From assembly GCF_026319305.1 (NCBI RefSeq), contig NZ_JAPDMV010000022.1, positions 1 through 51,566 of the forward strand: 51,566 bases of DNA, given 5' to 3'. The stretch comes from Methylophaga sp. OBS4 (GTDB lineage Bacteria; Pseudomonadota; Gammaproteobacteria; Nitrosococcales; Methylophagaceae). The translations under genes were made by a program, and so were the position numbers. The notes beneath the pieces are model-generated. The model searched no databases. It was not told the origin of the DNA and was given only the letters and a program-made list of their open reading frames with translations. Every line of letters begins with the position of its first letter. Within the stretch, counting starts at the first letter, position 1. Of the stretch, positions 1 through 7,918 are shown in pieces.

Positions 1-910
1 GGATAACGCCCGCCGAACCATTGGTATGTGCGGTGACGACCCGTCCACCACAAGCGTTTTCTTCATTGACTGCGATGGCAAAGGCACTCACCCTATCCAT
101 GGATTGAAAGTCTGCTGACAACTTGCCGCCCACCGTGCTGGCCTGTTGGTAGAGTTTATGTGCCCGCCGGTCTACGTTCAGATTTCCAGGCAGTTTGCCG
201 GTGGCGACCAGACCGCGTTCAATGCTGGCCTGCATCACCTCCCATACCTGTAATAACTTGGCGCGGGTGGTGCTGGCATCCTGATACTTCATCTCGTTTT
301 GCCATACCATCTCGGCAATGGAAAGCTTGTGTTGAGCACCTAGCCGTAATAAATCTGCCGCGCTGCCAAACCAGTAGGGCGCGCTTCGCAAATCCTTCAC
401 CACGTTGTCGGTTTTTGCTTTTGTGCTGGCGATGATTTCTTTTTCGTCCAGCACCGCGCCACCGCCAATTGAAAAATAGACATTGCGATGCAGCAAATCA
501 CCATCATCATAAAAGGCTTGCAATATCAGGCCATTAGGATGTTGCGGCAGGGTTTGCTGCGGATGAAAGACCAAATCTTGCTGGTAATCAAAGGGGATAT
601 CCAACTCGCCCATGAGCTTGAGATGCCCGGTGGTTTTGATTGACTCAACCAGTGGATCGATCGTTAGCGGATCGACCTCATCCGGCAGTGCGCCGACCAG
701 ACCCGCCAGTACGGCGCGGTCGGTACCATGGCCTATGCCGGTGAGTGCCAGCGAACCATAAAGGTGGACTTGCACTTGCGCAACTTGCTGCAGTAATTCA
801 CGGTGTTTGATTTCTAACAGAAAACGGTTCACCGCGCTCATGGGACCCACCGTATGTGAGCTGGAGGGCCCAATCCCGATGCGGAAAACCTCAAATACGC
901 TGTAGTTCAT
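1..910 (-). CDS. sdaA: L-serine dehydratase SdaA (3' end cut by window edge)
   Basis: Iron-sulfur L-serine ammonia-lyase, serine to pyruvate plus ammonia, in the cytoplasm. Translating the minus strand from the ATG at 910 gives an uninterrupted 303-residue frame starting [33 protein letters not shown] is the family signature. YFSIGGGAV (about residue 160) and, at the edge, [17 protein letters not shown] are also typical. A full SdaA has about 455 residues, so the C-terminal third, with the cluster-binding cysteines, is outside the window. The start codon overlaps the soxG stop as ATGA, so translation is probably coupled. The context suggests it drains serine formed from sarcosine-derived glycine and C1 units into pyruvate. 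Assignment is secure. Confidence 0.93.
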   Translation of the reverse strand, partial: MNYSVFEVFRIGIGPSSSHTVGPMSAVNRFLLEIKHRELLQQVAQVQVHLYGSLALTGIGHGTDRAVLAGLVGALPDEVDPLTIDPLVESIKTTGHLKLMGELDIPFDYQQDLVFHPQQTLPQHPNGLILQAFYDDGDLLHRNVYFSIGGGAVLDEKEIIASTKAKTDNVVKDLRSAPYWFGSAADLLRLGAQHKLSIAEMVWQNEMKYQDASTTRAKLLQVWEVMQASIERGLVATGKLPGNLNVDRRAHKLYQQASTVGGKLSADFQSMDRVSAFAIAVNEENACGGRVVTAHTNGSAGVI

Positions 911-1524
911 CGTTCCGCGCCTGCCACAATGCCCAATCCATACGGCTCGGCACTGCGCTCCAGATATCGCCAGATGTAATCGGCAAAACTACGACGAAAC
1001 AGCAGGCAATAGCCCTCCCCTTCGCGGTATAAATATAGCGACAGTTTGCCAAAAGTCGTACCGACCACCTTGCCTGACTTAAGTGCGTTGAGGTCATACA
1101 CCGTACAGTGCTGCAGCACATCACTGGCTCGTTCTCCCTTGAGCAGTACCGAGGTATAGCCGCCGGAATTATCAACAACTTGGCTGTGAATACCAGTCAG
1201 TGCGTACGTCAATGCAGATTGCAAGGCTTCGCGTTGTGCGCGTTCACAAATGAGCAGCCACTCATCAGGGGACAACCAAAGAACAGCCCCCCATGACGTA
1301 TATTGCAGGCCGCACGGTTGTGTGGGTAACTTTGTGTCCAGCGCCCGATTGGCTGCTTCGACAAACGCAGCATTTTCGGCATTGCCACGCAAGCTGATAT
1401 ACCCCAACAGCGATTTTTCGCTGATCCATGCGCCCTTCGAGGCGTTGAATGGTTCGGCACGGGCGGCAAGATTGAAATGCTGCAAGGGAGATTGCATGGA
1501 TGGGTTGAATTCAGGTTCAAACAT
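907..1524 (-). CDS. soxG: sarcosine oxidase gamma subunit SoxG
   Basis: Gamma subunit of heterotetrameric sarcosine oxidase, 205 residues. It has a GcvT-like fold and is thought to help shape the folate-binding region. The sequence has the usual SoxG layout, with WGAVLWLSPDEWLLI in the middle and SGGYTSVLLKGERASDVL followed by TTFGKLSLYLYREGEGY in the C-terminal half. I chose the ATG at 1524 (MFEPEFNPSM), which overlaps the soxA stop by eight bases; the frame stays open further upstream, but only inside soxA. Its own stop overlaps sdaA. Its position as fourth gene of soxBDAG supports the call. Confidence 0.9.
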   Translation of the reverse strand: MFEPEFNPSMQSPLQHFNLAARAEPFNASKGAWISEKSLLGYISLRGNAENAAFVEAANRALDTKLPTQPCGLQYTSWGAVLWLSPDEWLLICERAQREALQSALTYALTGIHSQVVDNSGGYTSVLLKGERASDVLQHCTVYDLNALKSGKVVGTTFGKLSLYLYREGEGYCLLFRRSFADYIWRYLERSAEPYGLGIVAGAER

Positions 1525-4500
1525 TGTGTCGCGCTCCTTCAGCATCAACAAATACGGAGGAAACCAGTTTGACCTTGGTGGCCTTGCCCTCAGCCCAGGC
1601 ATAGAGCGTATCGCGCGCCGGGTCATCGCGCCGGGCAAAACCGTCTTTGACCAGCGCCATGGCAATGGATCTGCCCAGAAAAGCGCTGTGATAACTGGAG
1701 GTCACATGTCCCAACATCGGTACCGGAGGGGCATGTTCGGGCGATTCGATGAGCTGCGCGCCCTCCTTAAGCACTACGGCAGGGTCTTCCGGCACCAGAC
1801 CAACTAGTTGCTTACGGTCACTACGGGCGGTGTCGCTACGCGCCAGCGAACGTTTGCCGATAAAGCTGAATGGTTTTTTCATACCGACAGCCCAGGGCAT
1901 ACCCAGATCAAACGGAGTAACCGAGCCATCAGTTTCCTGCCCCACGATGATGAAGCCTTTTTCGGCACGAAGTACGTGCATGGTCTCAGTACCATATGGC
2001 GTAATATCGAATTCAGCACCTGCTTGCATAAGCGCCTCCCATACGTAGTGGCCATAGCTGGCATCCACGTTGATTTCAAAGGCAAGTTCGCCCGAAAAGC
2101 TGATGCGATACACGCGTGCGGGGACACCGGCTACCGTGCCATCGCGCCAATCCATGAACTTGAAAGCCTCTTTGGATAAGTCAATGTCGCTGCATAACTT
2201 TGCCAATACTTCGCGGCTTTTCGGCCCTACCAACGCGGCGGTGGCCCAGTGGTCAGTGACCGAGGTCATATAGACTTCCAGCTCAGGCCATTCGGTCTGA
2301 TGCCACTGTTCCAGCCAACTCATGACGTGGGCAGCACCGCCAGTAGTGGTGGTCATCAGGAAGTGAGTGTCCGAAATACAGGCGGTGACCCCGTCATCCA
2401 TGACCATGCCATTTTCATCCAGCATTAAACCGTAACGGCATTTCCCAGGGACGAGCTTGCCCCAGGCATTAGCGTAAACACGGTTCAGAAATTCGCGGAC
2501 ATCTTTGCCTTGAATATCAATCTTGCCCAGCGTAGATGCATCCAGCATGGCAACGCCATTACGGGCGGCCAGGCATTCGCGATTGACGGCGGCGTGCAGA
2601 TCTTCGCCGGGTTTGGCGAAGTACCATGGCCGCATCCATTGGCCGACAGTTTCGAATGCAGCACCACGGCTTTCGTGCGCGGCCTGCATGGCGGTGTAAC
2701 GTCGAGGCTCAAAGGTGTCACCTACATGGCTGCCGGCCAATGCGGCGAATGAAACCGGCGTGTAGGCCGGGCGATAGGTGGTTGTACCGACTTCAGGTAT
2801 GGTTTTGCCCAAGGCTTCTGCCGCGATGGCAAAGCCGTTGACATTGGATAGTTTTCCCTGGTCGGTACCAAAGCCGAGTGCCGTGTAGCGTTTGATGTGT
2901 TCAATAGAGCGAAAGTTTTCACGCACTGCGAGCTGAATATCTGTCACCGCAACATCATTCTGAAAATCAACAAATGCCTTGGCTCCATGACCTTCAGCCT
3001 TGCCATCAGGGATACGGAAGATCGCACGGGCGGGGATGGAAGGCACTTCATCGGTGCTTAAGGGCTGATGGGTATCTGCCGGCGTCTTGCCCAAACCAGT
3101 CAGGATTTCCTGCATCATCCCCTGCGTTTTTTCAAGGGCATCCTGCAAGCCAAAAACACCAGTGACAGCGCCTGTGCAATACACGCCTGCGGCAGCACGC
3201 CCATCTGCAGACGCGACAAAAGCAAGACGTGACTCGTCCCATTGCGGGCGTCCACCGTCATGGCAGAATAAATGTACGGTGGGCGATAAACCTCCTGAGC
3301 TGGCCAGTACATCACAAGAGATAAAGGGGCCGTTGCCAGTCGCCGTATTCTGCGAAGCGTCCAGTTTGACCAGCTGCGCACCTTTTACTTCACCTGAGCC
3401 TACCGCTTTAGAAATACCATAGCCGGCATACAGCTTGATTCCCTGCTTTTGAATACGGTTTGCCCATTCGGGGTTAATGCTTTCCCGCGTATCAACGATG
3501 GTGACTTCGACGCCGCCGCATGCAAGATCAACCGCACCTTGATAGGCGAGATCATTGCTGGTGAGGATGAGCGCACGCTGTCCACAGGCAACCCCGTAAC
3601 GGTTGAAATAGGTGGTCAGGGCAGAGACTGTCATGATACCGGGCAAGTCGTTGTTGCCGAACACTAGCGGACGTTCAATCGCACCGGTTGCCAGCATCAC
3701 CTGTGTGGCACGGATGCGGTGCATGCGTTCACGACGCTCGTCGGTCTGCCGCGCAGTGTGTGGCAGATGATCTTGCATCAGCTCTACCGCCTGAATCAGG
3801 TTCATGTCATGCAAGGCAAATGCAGTTGTCCGTTGCAAGATACTGACATTCGGCAAACTGTGTAATTCAGCCACGATCTGGGCGCTCCATGCCGCGGCAC
3901 TCAGCCCACCAATATTGACATTGGGCATGGAGAGAAGATATCCACCCAGCTCTGCTTGATCATCGACAAGCAGTACGCTTAATCCGCTGCGTCCTGCAAG
4001 CAAGGCTGATAGTAAACCACAGGCACCGCCGCCAATAACCAGCAGATCAACATGATGGTGTTTGTGATCGTAACTGTCGGTATCGGCCTCCACGGGAGAT
4101 TTACCATAACCTGCGGCTTTACGAATGATGTTTTCGTAGAAAGGCCATAATTTAACGGGCGCTTTGAAGGTTTTGTAGTAAAAACCCGCTGGCATGAAGC
4201 GCGAGAATTTGCCGCCTATACTTTTTAGATCAAAGGCAAGCGAGGGCCAGCCACTGGTACGTGCAGCGACCAGTCCATCGTACAGCTCAACCTGGGTCGC
4301 TTTCAGGTCGGGCGTGGTGCGGGCACCCACATCAATCTGCACCAGGGCATTGGGTTCTTCTGCCCCTGCCCCGATAATGCCGCGGGGGCGGCCATACTTA
4401 AAACTGCGCGCAACAAGCTTGACACCATTGGCAAGCAGTGCGGAGGCCAGTGTGTCACCCGCGTAGCCTTGATAGCTTTTGCCATCAAAGGTGAAAGAGA

Positions 4501-4552
4501 TGGGACGCTTTAAATCAACGCGGATATTTTTGTGGAGAATTCTTGATCTCAT
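1517..4552 (-). CDS. soxA: sarcosine oxidase alpha subunit SoxA
   Basis: Large subunit (1011 residues, the usual size) of heterotetrameric sarcosine oxidase, which oxidatively demethylates sarcosine to glycine and passes the C1 unit to tetrahydrofolate. Residues 1-100 form the ferredoxin-like N-terminal domain without cluster cysteines. A dinucleotide-binding motif, LLVIGGGACGLLSALLAG, lies near residue 170, followed by a pyridine-nucleotide-disulfide-oxidoreductase-like region; the last 400 residues are GcvT/aminomethyltransferase-like (GVAMLDASTLGKIDIQG, later GFIIVGQETDGSVTPFDLG). The start overlaps the soxD stop as ATGA. The same architecture occurs in N-methylglutamate dehydrogenase (mgdC), but the sdaA linkage favours sarcosine. 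Confidence 0.92.
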   Translation of the reverse strand: MRSRILHKNIRVDLKRPISFTFDGKSYQGYAGDTLASALLANGVKLVARSFKYGRPRGIIGAGAEEPNALVQIDVGARTTPDLKATQVELYDGLVAARTSGWPSLAFDLKSIGGKFSRFMPAGFYYKTFKAPVKLWPFYENIIRKAAGYGKSPVEADTDSYDHKHHHVDLLVIGGGACGLLSALLAGRSGLSVLLVDDQAELGGYLLSMPNVNIGGLSAAAWSAQIVAELHSLPNVSILQRTTAFALHDMNLIQAVELMQDHLPHTARQTDERRERMHRIRATQVMLATGAIERPLVFGNNDLPGIMTVSALTTYFNRYGVACGQRALILTSNDLAYQGAVDLACGGVEVTIVDTRESINPEWANRIQKQGIKLYAGYGISKAVGSGEVKGAQLVKLDASQNTATGNGPFISCDVLASSGGLSPTVHLFCHDGGRPQWDESRLAFVASADGRAAAGVYCTGAVTGVFGLQDALEKTQGMMQEILTGLGKTPADTHQPLSTDEVPSIPARAIFRIPDGKAEGHGAKAFVDFQNDVAVTDIQLAVRENFRSIEHIKRYTALGFGTDQGKLSNVNGFAIAAEALGKTIPEVGTTTYRPAYTPVSFAALAGSHVGDTFEPRRYTAMQAAHESRGAAFETVGQWMRPWYFAKPGEDLHAAVNRECLAARNGVAMLDASTLGKIDIQGKDVREFLNRVYANAWGKLVPGKCRYGLMLDENGMVMDDGVTACISDTHFLMTTTTGGAAHVMSWLEQWHQTEWPELEVYMTSVTDHWATAALVGPKSREVLAKLCSDIDLSKEAFKFMDWRDGTVAGVPARVYRISFSGELAFEINVDASYGHYVWEALMQAGAEFDITPYGTETMHVLRAEKGFIIVGQETDGSVTPFDLGMPWAVGMKKPFSFIGKRSLARSDTARSDRKQLVGLVPEDPAVVLKEGAQLIESPEHAPPVPMLGHVTSSYHSAFLGRSIAMALVKDGFARRDDPARDTLYAWAEGKATKVKLVSSVFVDAEGARHNV

Positions 4553-4851
4553 GCGGTGGCCGCCTCTTTTTCTTCATATGCTGCACGCGCTTCTGCCAGG
4601 GTCCAGATGTCGGCTATGGCGTGGTTGGCAGTATTGCGTCTGATGACAAAAACCTTGCGGCAACCTGTACTGTGGCTCCACATTTCCCAGTGCCAGCCTT
4701 TGGGATTTTTTTTCATGAACACATAATCTCCCCAGGCTTCATCGTCCAGTTCTTCCGGCGCTGCCGGACGTGCAATAAAGGCCTCGCCAGCGTAGCTGAA
4801 CTCTTCCTCTTCCCGTGCTTCACAGCAATGCGGACATCGAATCACAAACAT
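4549..4851 (-). CDS. soxD: sarcosine oxidase delta subunit SoxD
   Basis: Small 100-residue zinc-binding subunit of heterotetrameric sarcosine oxidase. The expected zinc ligands are visible: the CPHC pair at residues 6 and 9, and the HSTGC pair near residues 60-64. WHWEMWSHSTGCRKVF and FVIRRNTANHAI are typical of the family. It is 16 bases downstream of soxB and overlaps soxA by four bases. Its extended acidic stretch around residues 30-42 resembles other SoxD proteins. Confidence 0.92.
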   Translation of the reverse strand: MFVIRCPHCCEAREEEEFSYAGEAFIARPAAPEELDDEAWGDYVFMKKNPKGWHWEMWSHSTGCRKVFVIRRNTANHAIADIWTLAEARAAYEEKEAATA

Positions 4852-4867
4852 GAGAACAACTCCTTAA

Positions 4868-6121
4868 TTAATGCGCAACGCCAGCGGCGCCATGCTCGTC
4901 AATCAGGTGGCCGCTATAGAAACGGTCAAGCGAGAATGCGGCATTGAGTGGATGGGCTTGGTCGTTGGCAATGGTGTAGGCAAATACGTTGCCGGAACCG
5001 GGAGTGGCCTTGAAGCCGCCAGTGCCCCAGCCGCAATTGAAATACAAGCCCTTGACCTTGGTCTTGCTGATAATCGGGCAAGCATCCGGCGTGATGTCGA
5101 CGATGCCGCCCCATTGGCGGTTCATGCGCACACGCGAAAACATCGGGAACAGCTCGATAATCGCTGCCGACGTGTGTTCTATGACGTGCGGGCTGCCACG
5201 CTGGGCGTAGCTTAAATAAGGGTCAATCCCGGCGCCAATCACCAGTTCACCTTTATCTGACTGACTCACATAGCCATGCACCGCATTAGACATCACGACT
5301 GTATCCAGAACAGGCTTGAGCGATTCTGATACAAAAGCCTGTAACGGATGGCTCTCGATGGGCATGCGTATGCCTGCCGCCTTTGCCATGACAGAGGAAT
5401 GGCCGGCAGTCACACAGCCAACCCTGGATGCCTTGATGTAGCCACGGCTGGTTTGCAGGCCCTTGATGCTGGCGTTTTCAATATCCATGGCGGTGACTTC
5501 ACAATTCTCGATGATGTCTACGCCATAATTGCTGGCGGCACGGGCAAAGCCCCAAGCCACCGCATCATGGCGCGCAACGCCACCGCGCGGCTGAAAGCTG
5601 GCACCCATAATGGGGTAGCGCGTATTGCCAGAAATATTGATCATGGGAATGCGCTCTTTGACTTCTGCCGCGGTGAGAGCGTAAGCATCAATCCCGTTGA
5701 GATTGTTGGCGTTGACACGCCGTTCAATGTCGCGCATATCCTGCAAGGTATGCCCCAGGTTGAATACACCTCGCTGGCTGAACATGACATTGAAGTTAAT
5801 GTCTTCGGTCAGGCCTTCCCACAGCTTGAGTGAGTGCTCGTAGAGCAAGGCGGCTTCATCCCACAGATAATTTGAGCGAACAATGGTGGTGTTACGCGCC
5901 GTGTTTCCGCCCCCCAGATAGCCTTTTTCCAGTACAGCAATATTTTTGATGCCATGTTCTTTGGCCAGGTAATAGGCGGTTGCCAGACCATGGCCACCAG
6001 CACCCACGATCACTACATCGTAGGATGCTTTTGGCTCTGGGCTGCGCCATACCGGCTCCCAGCCTTCATGATGTTTGAAACCCTGTGTTAGCAATTTCCA
6101 AAAGGAATAATCTTTTTTCAA
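4868..6121 (-). CDS. soxB: sarcosine oxidase beta subunit SoxB
   Basis: Catalytic flavoprotein subunit (417 residues) of the DAO/FAD oxidoreductase family; it oxidises the N-methyl amine and carries non-covalent FAD plus a covalent [22 protein letters not shown] near residue 35 is the FAD-binding motif. The histidine in [17 protein letters not shown] (about residue 175) corresponds to the covalent FMN attachment site known for this family. The C-terminal [14 protein letters not shown] stretch is typical. The start is preceded by a GGAGG ribosome-binding site. First gene of the operon; the upstream gap carries candidate promoter and operator sequences. Confidence 0.93.
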   Translation of the reverse strand: MKKDYSFWKLLTQGFKHHEGWEPVWRSPEPKASYDVVIVGAGGHGLATAYYLAKEHGIKNIAVLEKGYLGGGNTARNTTIVRSNYLWDEAALLYEHSLKLWEGLTEDINFNVMFSQRGVFNLGHTLQDMRDIERRVNANNLNGIDAYALTAAEVKERIPMINISGNTRYPIMGASFQPRGGVARHDAVAWGFARAASNYGVDIIENCEVTAMDIENASIKGLQTSRGYIKASRVGCVTAGHSSVMAKAAGIRMPIESHPLQAFVSESLKPVLDTVVMSNAVHGYVSQSDKGELVIGAGIDPYLSYAQRGSPHVIEHTSAAIIELFPMFSRVRMNRQWGGIVDITPDACPIISKTKVKGLYFNCGWGTGGFKATPGSGNVFAYTIANDQAHPLNAAFSLDRFYSGHLIDEHGAAGVAH

Positions 6122-6223
6122 GCCAGCCGCCTCCGAAATATATTCTTGCGCTTAAGGGGAAGTGCTATTTTCTCGATTCGCAGGCTTTGAACTATGCTAC
6201 ATCAGACATTTTCTTTGCTTAAT

Positions 6224-6237
6224 ACGACACGTGTCGT
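6224..6237. promoter_or_regulatory. perfect palindrome, candidate activator site
   Basis: The sequence ACGACACGTGTCGT is its own reverse complement. It sits between the sox operon and the gene of a GlxA-type AraC regulator, so it is a natural candidate operator. The known binding sites of the family are not clear enough to me to claim a match. Confidence 0.4.
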
Positions 6238-6328
6238 TTTGGTCAAAATGGGGGGCGAATGGTGGTGCTGTGCTGACAGCTCGTTTTACCGGTATGGCTT
6301 AACACAATAAATCTGGAAACCTCAGTTT

Positions 6329-6440
6329 CACCACAGAAATGGAATGGTTCGCTTCGTTTCTGCTTCTTGTTAAATGTGGCTCCATTCCGGCACTTCGATG
6401 CCGTCTATGGAGCGGGACGGACCATTCCATTTCTGTGGTG
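6329..6440. repeat. 112-bp inverted-repeat element
   Basis: Two perfect 20-base arms (6329-6348 and 6421-6440; core CCACAGAAATGGAATGG) enclose a second 7-bp stem (6379-6385 with 6407-6413) and a third 5-bp stem (6388-6392 with 6399-6403) closed by a CTTCGA loop. It has no coding potential and no T-tract expected of a terminator. It looks like a small dispersed palindromic or MITE-like element, but there is only one copy in this window. Confidence 0.6.
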
Positions 6441-6540
6441 CGGAATTTAGGGTAAAAAAGTCACCAGCATTGATTGATGCCAGTGACTAAATGAAGGTGT
6501 GTAGCAATACAATGCGACGCAATACTCAGGCCGCGCTATC

Positions 6541-7569
6541 TCATATAGATGCGTCGACGAACGAATTTGTAGATGCGTCGCCGAACGAATTTTTCAGGGG
6601 CATTGGGTCACACTGACGCCGTTCCATGCTAGGCGAACAGCCGAACAAAGCGCGGTAGGACTTGCTGAAATGGCAGGCGGATTGAAACCCGCAGGCGACA
6701 GTGATGCTCATGACAGACATCTCGGTTTGCAGCAGCAGCGCCCGAGCACGTCGTAGTCTGATGTTGAGGTAATACTGCATGGGAGTCACGCCGAGGGTCT
6801 GGCGGAACATACGTTGCAGATGGCGTTGTGATAAACCGGCCAGGCTGGCGAGTTCATCAAGAGACAGCGGTTCTTCAATATTAGCTTCCATCAGTGCAGA
6901 TACCTCTATCAATGCTTTATGGCTATATCCGACACGTGCCGCAACGGGAATATGCTGCTGGTCTTTGCTGTCGCGTGCACGAACCAGCATGAACTGGTCT
7001 GAAATTTCGGCCTCCAGATTCTTGCCAAAACGTGCCGAAACGAATGCCAACATAAGATCCAGCGGCGCCGTTCCTCCTGCACAGGTGCAACGATCGCGAT
7101 CAATGACGAACAACTCCTCCAGGGGTTGGATGTGAGGGAATTCTTCGCACAAGCCAGCCATATTTTCCCAATGAATCGTGCATTGGTAGCCATCGAGCAA
7201 ACCGGCTTTCACCAACGCATAACTGCCTGTACAAAGACTTCCTAACCAAATATCGTGTTTGCTGACCTGTTTCAGAAGCTGAATAACAGCTGGGACAGTC
7301 GCAGCCTGCACATCGACACCGCCACAGACCAGCAGCATATCGGGCGTATTGGAGGTTTCCAGTGTTGTTGTTTCGAGGAATGAAAGACCATTGCTTGCTT
7401 GCACGGGTCGCCCGTCCGGCGTGATGACGGACCATCGGTAGGCTTCCTCCCCGAGGAGGTAATTTGCCATGCGCAATATCTCAATAGCATTTGAGAATGC
7501 GACCATCGAGAAGTTATTTAAGGTCAAAAAACTGACATGTTTGACCTGTGTCATTGTTTTGTAGGACAT
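6541..7569 (-). CDS. GlxA-family AraC-type transcriptional regulator
   Basis: A 342-residue regulator. Residues 1-190 form a DJ-1/PfpI-like domain, with GSLCTGSYALVKAG at the nucleophile-elbow position and CAGGTAPLDLMLAF afterwards. The C-terminal AraC domain has two helix-turn-helices, LSLDELASLAGLSQRHLQRMF and MSITVACGFQSACHFSKSYR. This architecture is shared by GbdR, CdhR and SouR, which control glycine betaine, carnitine and sarcosine catabolism in pseudomonads. Being directly upstream of sox, a SouR/GbdR-like activator of the operon is likely but inferred. AGGGGA upstream of the ATG acts as the ribosome-binding site. The last 20 residues contain a short duplication (NSFGDAS/NSFVDAS) made by a tandem DNA repeat. 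Confidence 0.85.
   Translation of the reverse strand: MSYKTMTQVKHVSFLTLNNFSMVAFSNAIEILRMANYLLGEEAYRWSVITPDGRPVQASNGLSFLETTTLETSNTPDMLLVCGGVDVQAATVPAVIQLLKQVSKHDIWLGSLCTGSYALVKAGLLDGYQCTIHWENMAGLCEEFPHIQPLEELFVIDRDRCTCAGGTAPLDLMLAFVSARFGKNLEAEISDQFMLVRARDSKDQQHIPVAARVGYSHKALIEVSALMEANIEEPLSLDELASLAGLSQRHLQRMFRQTLGVTPMQYYLNIRLRRARALLLQTEMSVMSITVACGFQSACHFSKSYRALFGCSPSMERRQCDPMPLKNSFGDASTNSFVDASI
6547..6593. repeat. 24-bp tandem duplication at regulator 3' end
   Basis: Two consecutive near-identical units (AGATGCGTCG, then N, then CGAACGAATTT) at 6547-6569 and 6571-6593 encode the repeated NSFxDAS tail of the regulator. The end of the AraC domain is already complete before it, so this is a recent extension of the C-terminus. 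Confidence 0.7.
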
Positions 7570-7918
7570 GTGGTCCCCTTGAATTTATTGCTATGTCTAT
7601 CGCTCGCTCGCGTGTTCAACAGGCAGTGCGTAGTAACGTGGGGGGGGGGGTTAATTTACTACTACGAACCGTGATTCTTGTCAAATTCTTTTTTTCAGTT
7701 TCGCCCAGAAATCTATCGGACTTAGGTGTGTTTTGTTGCTTTAATATAATGAGCAATAAATTTGCGGCCAGTGTCTAGACTGCTGACATCTTCGCTTTCT
7801 CTAAGCTGCTGACTTTACTTCAGTTTACGATACAGGTATAAGAAACCGAGCACCATAGAACCTAACGAGGAGCAACACTAGGCAATACCCTTCTAACCAT
7901 AATAACGAGGTAAGACTT
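7570..7918. promoter_or_regulatory. intergenic region upstream of hppA
   Basis: A 349-base gap between the divergent regulator and pyrophosphatase genes. It contains an 11-G homopolymer (7640-7650) and a TATAAT hexamer (7745-7750) that could be the hppA -10, leaving a leader of about 165 bases; the -35 (TTAGGT, 17 bases upstream) is weak. A GAGG ribosome-binding site lies ten bases before the hppA ATG. No ORF here looks genuine. Confidence 0.4.

Larger units (their letters stand above)
6122..6540. promoter_or_regulatory. sox operon upstream region
   Basis: This 419-base gap separates soxB from the regulator gene. It holds a perfect 14-bp palindrome (6224-6237), about 100 bases upstream of the soxB start and well placed for an activator, and a 112-base inverted-repeat element (6329-6440). 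An AATATATTT stretch about 15-25 bases upstream of soxB is a possible -10 region. No additional gene is visible. Assigning a function to these parts is inference. Confidence 0.4.

Noticed and set aside
4868-6121. Sox genes as N-methylglutamate dehydrogenase (mgd)
   Set aside because: The two systems are homologous, but no gmaS or mgs genes are present, and linkage to sdaA and a SouR/GbdR-type regulator favours sarcosine; not fully excluded.
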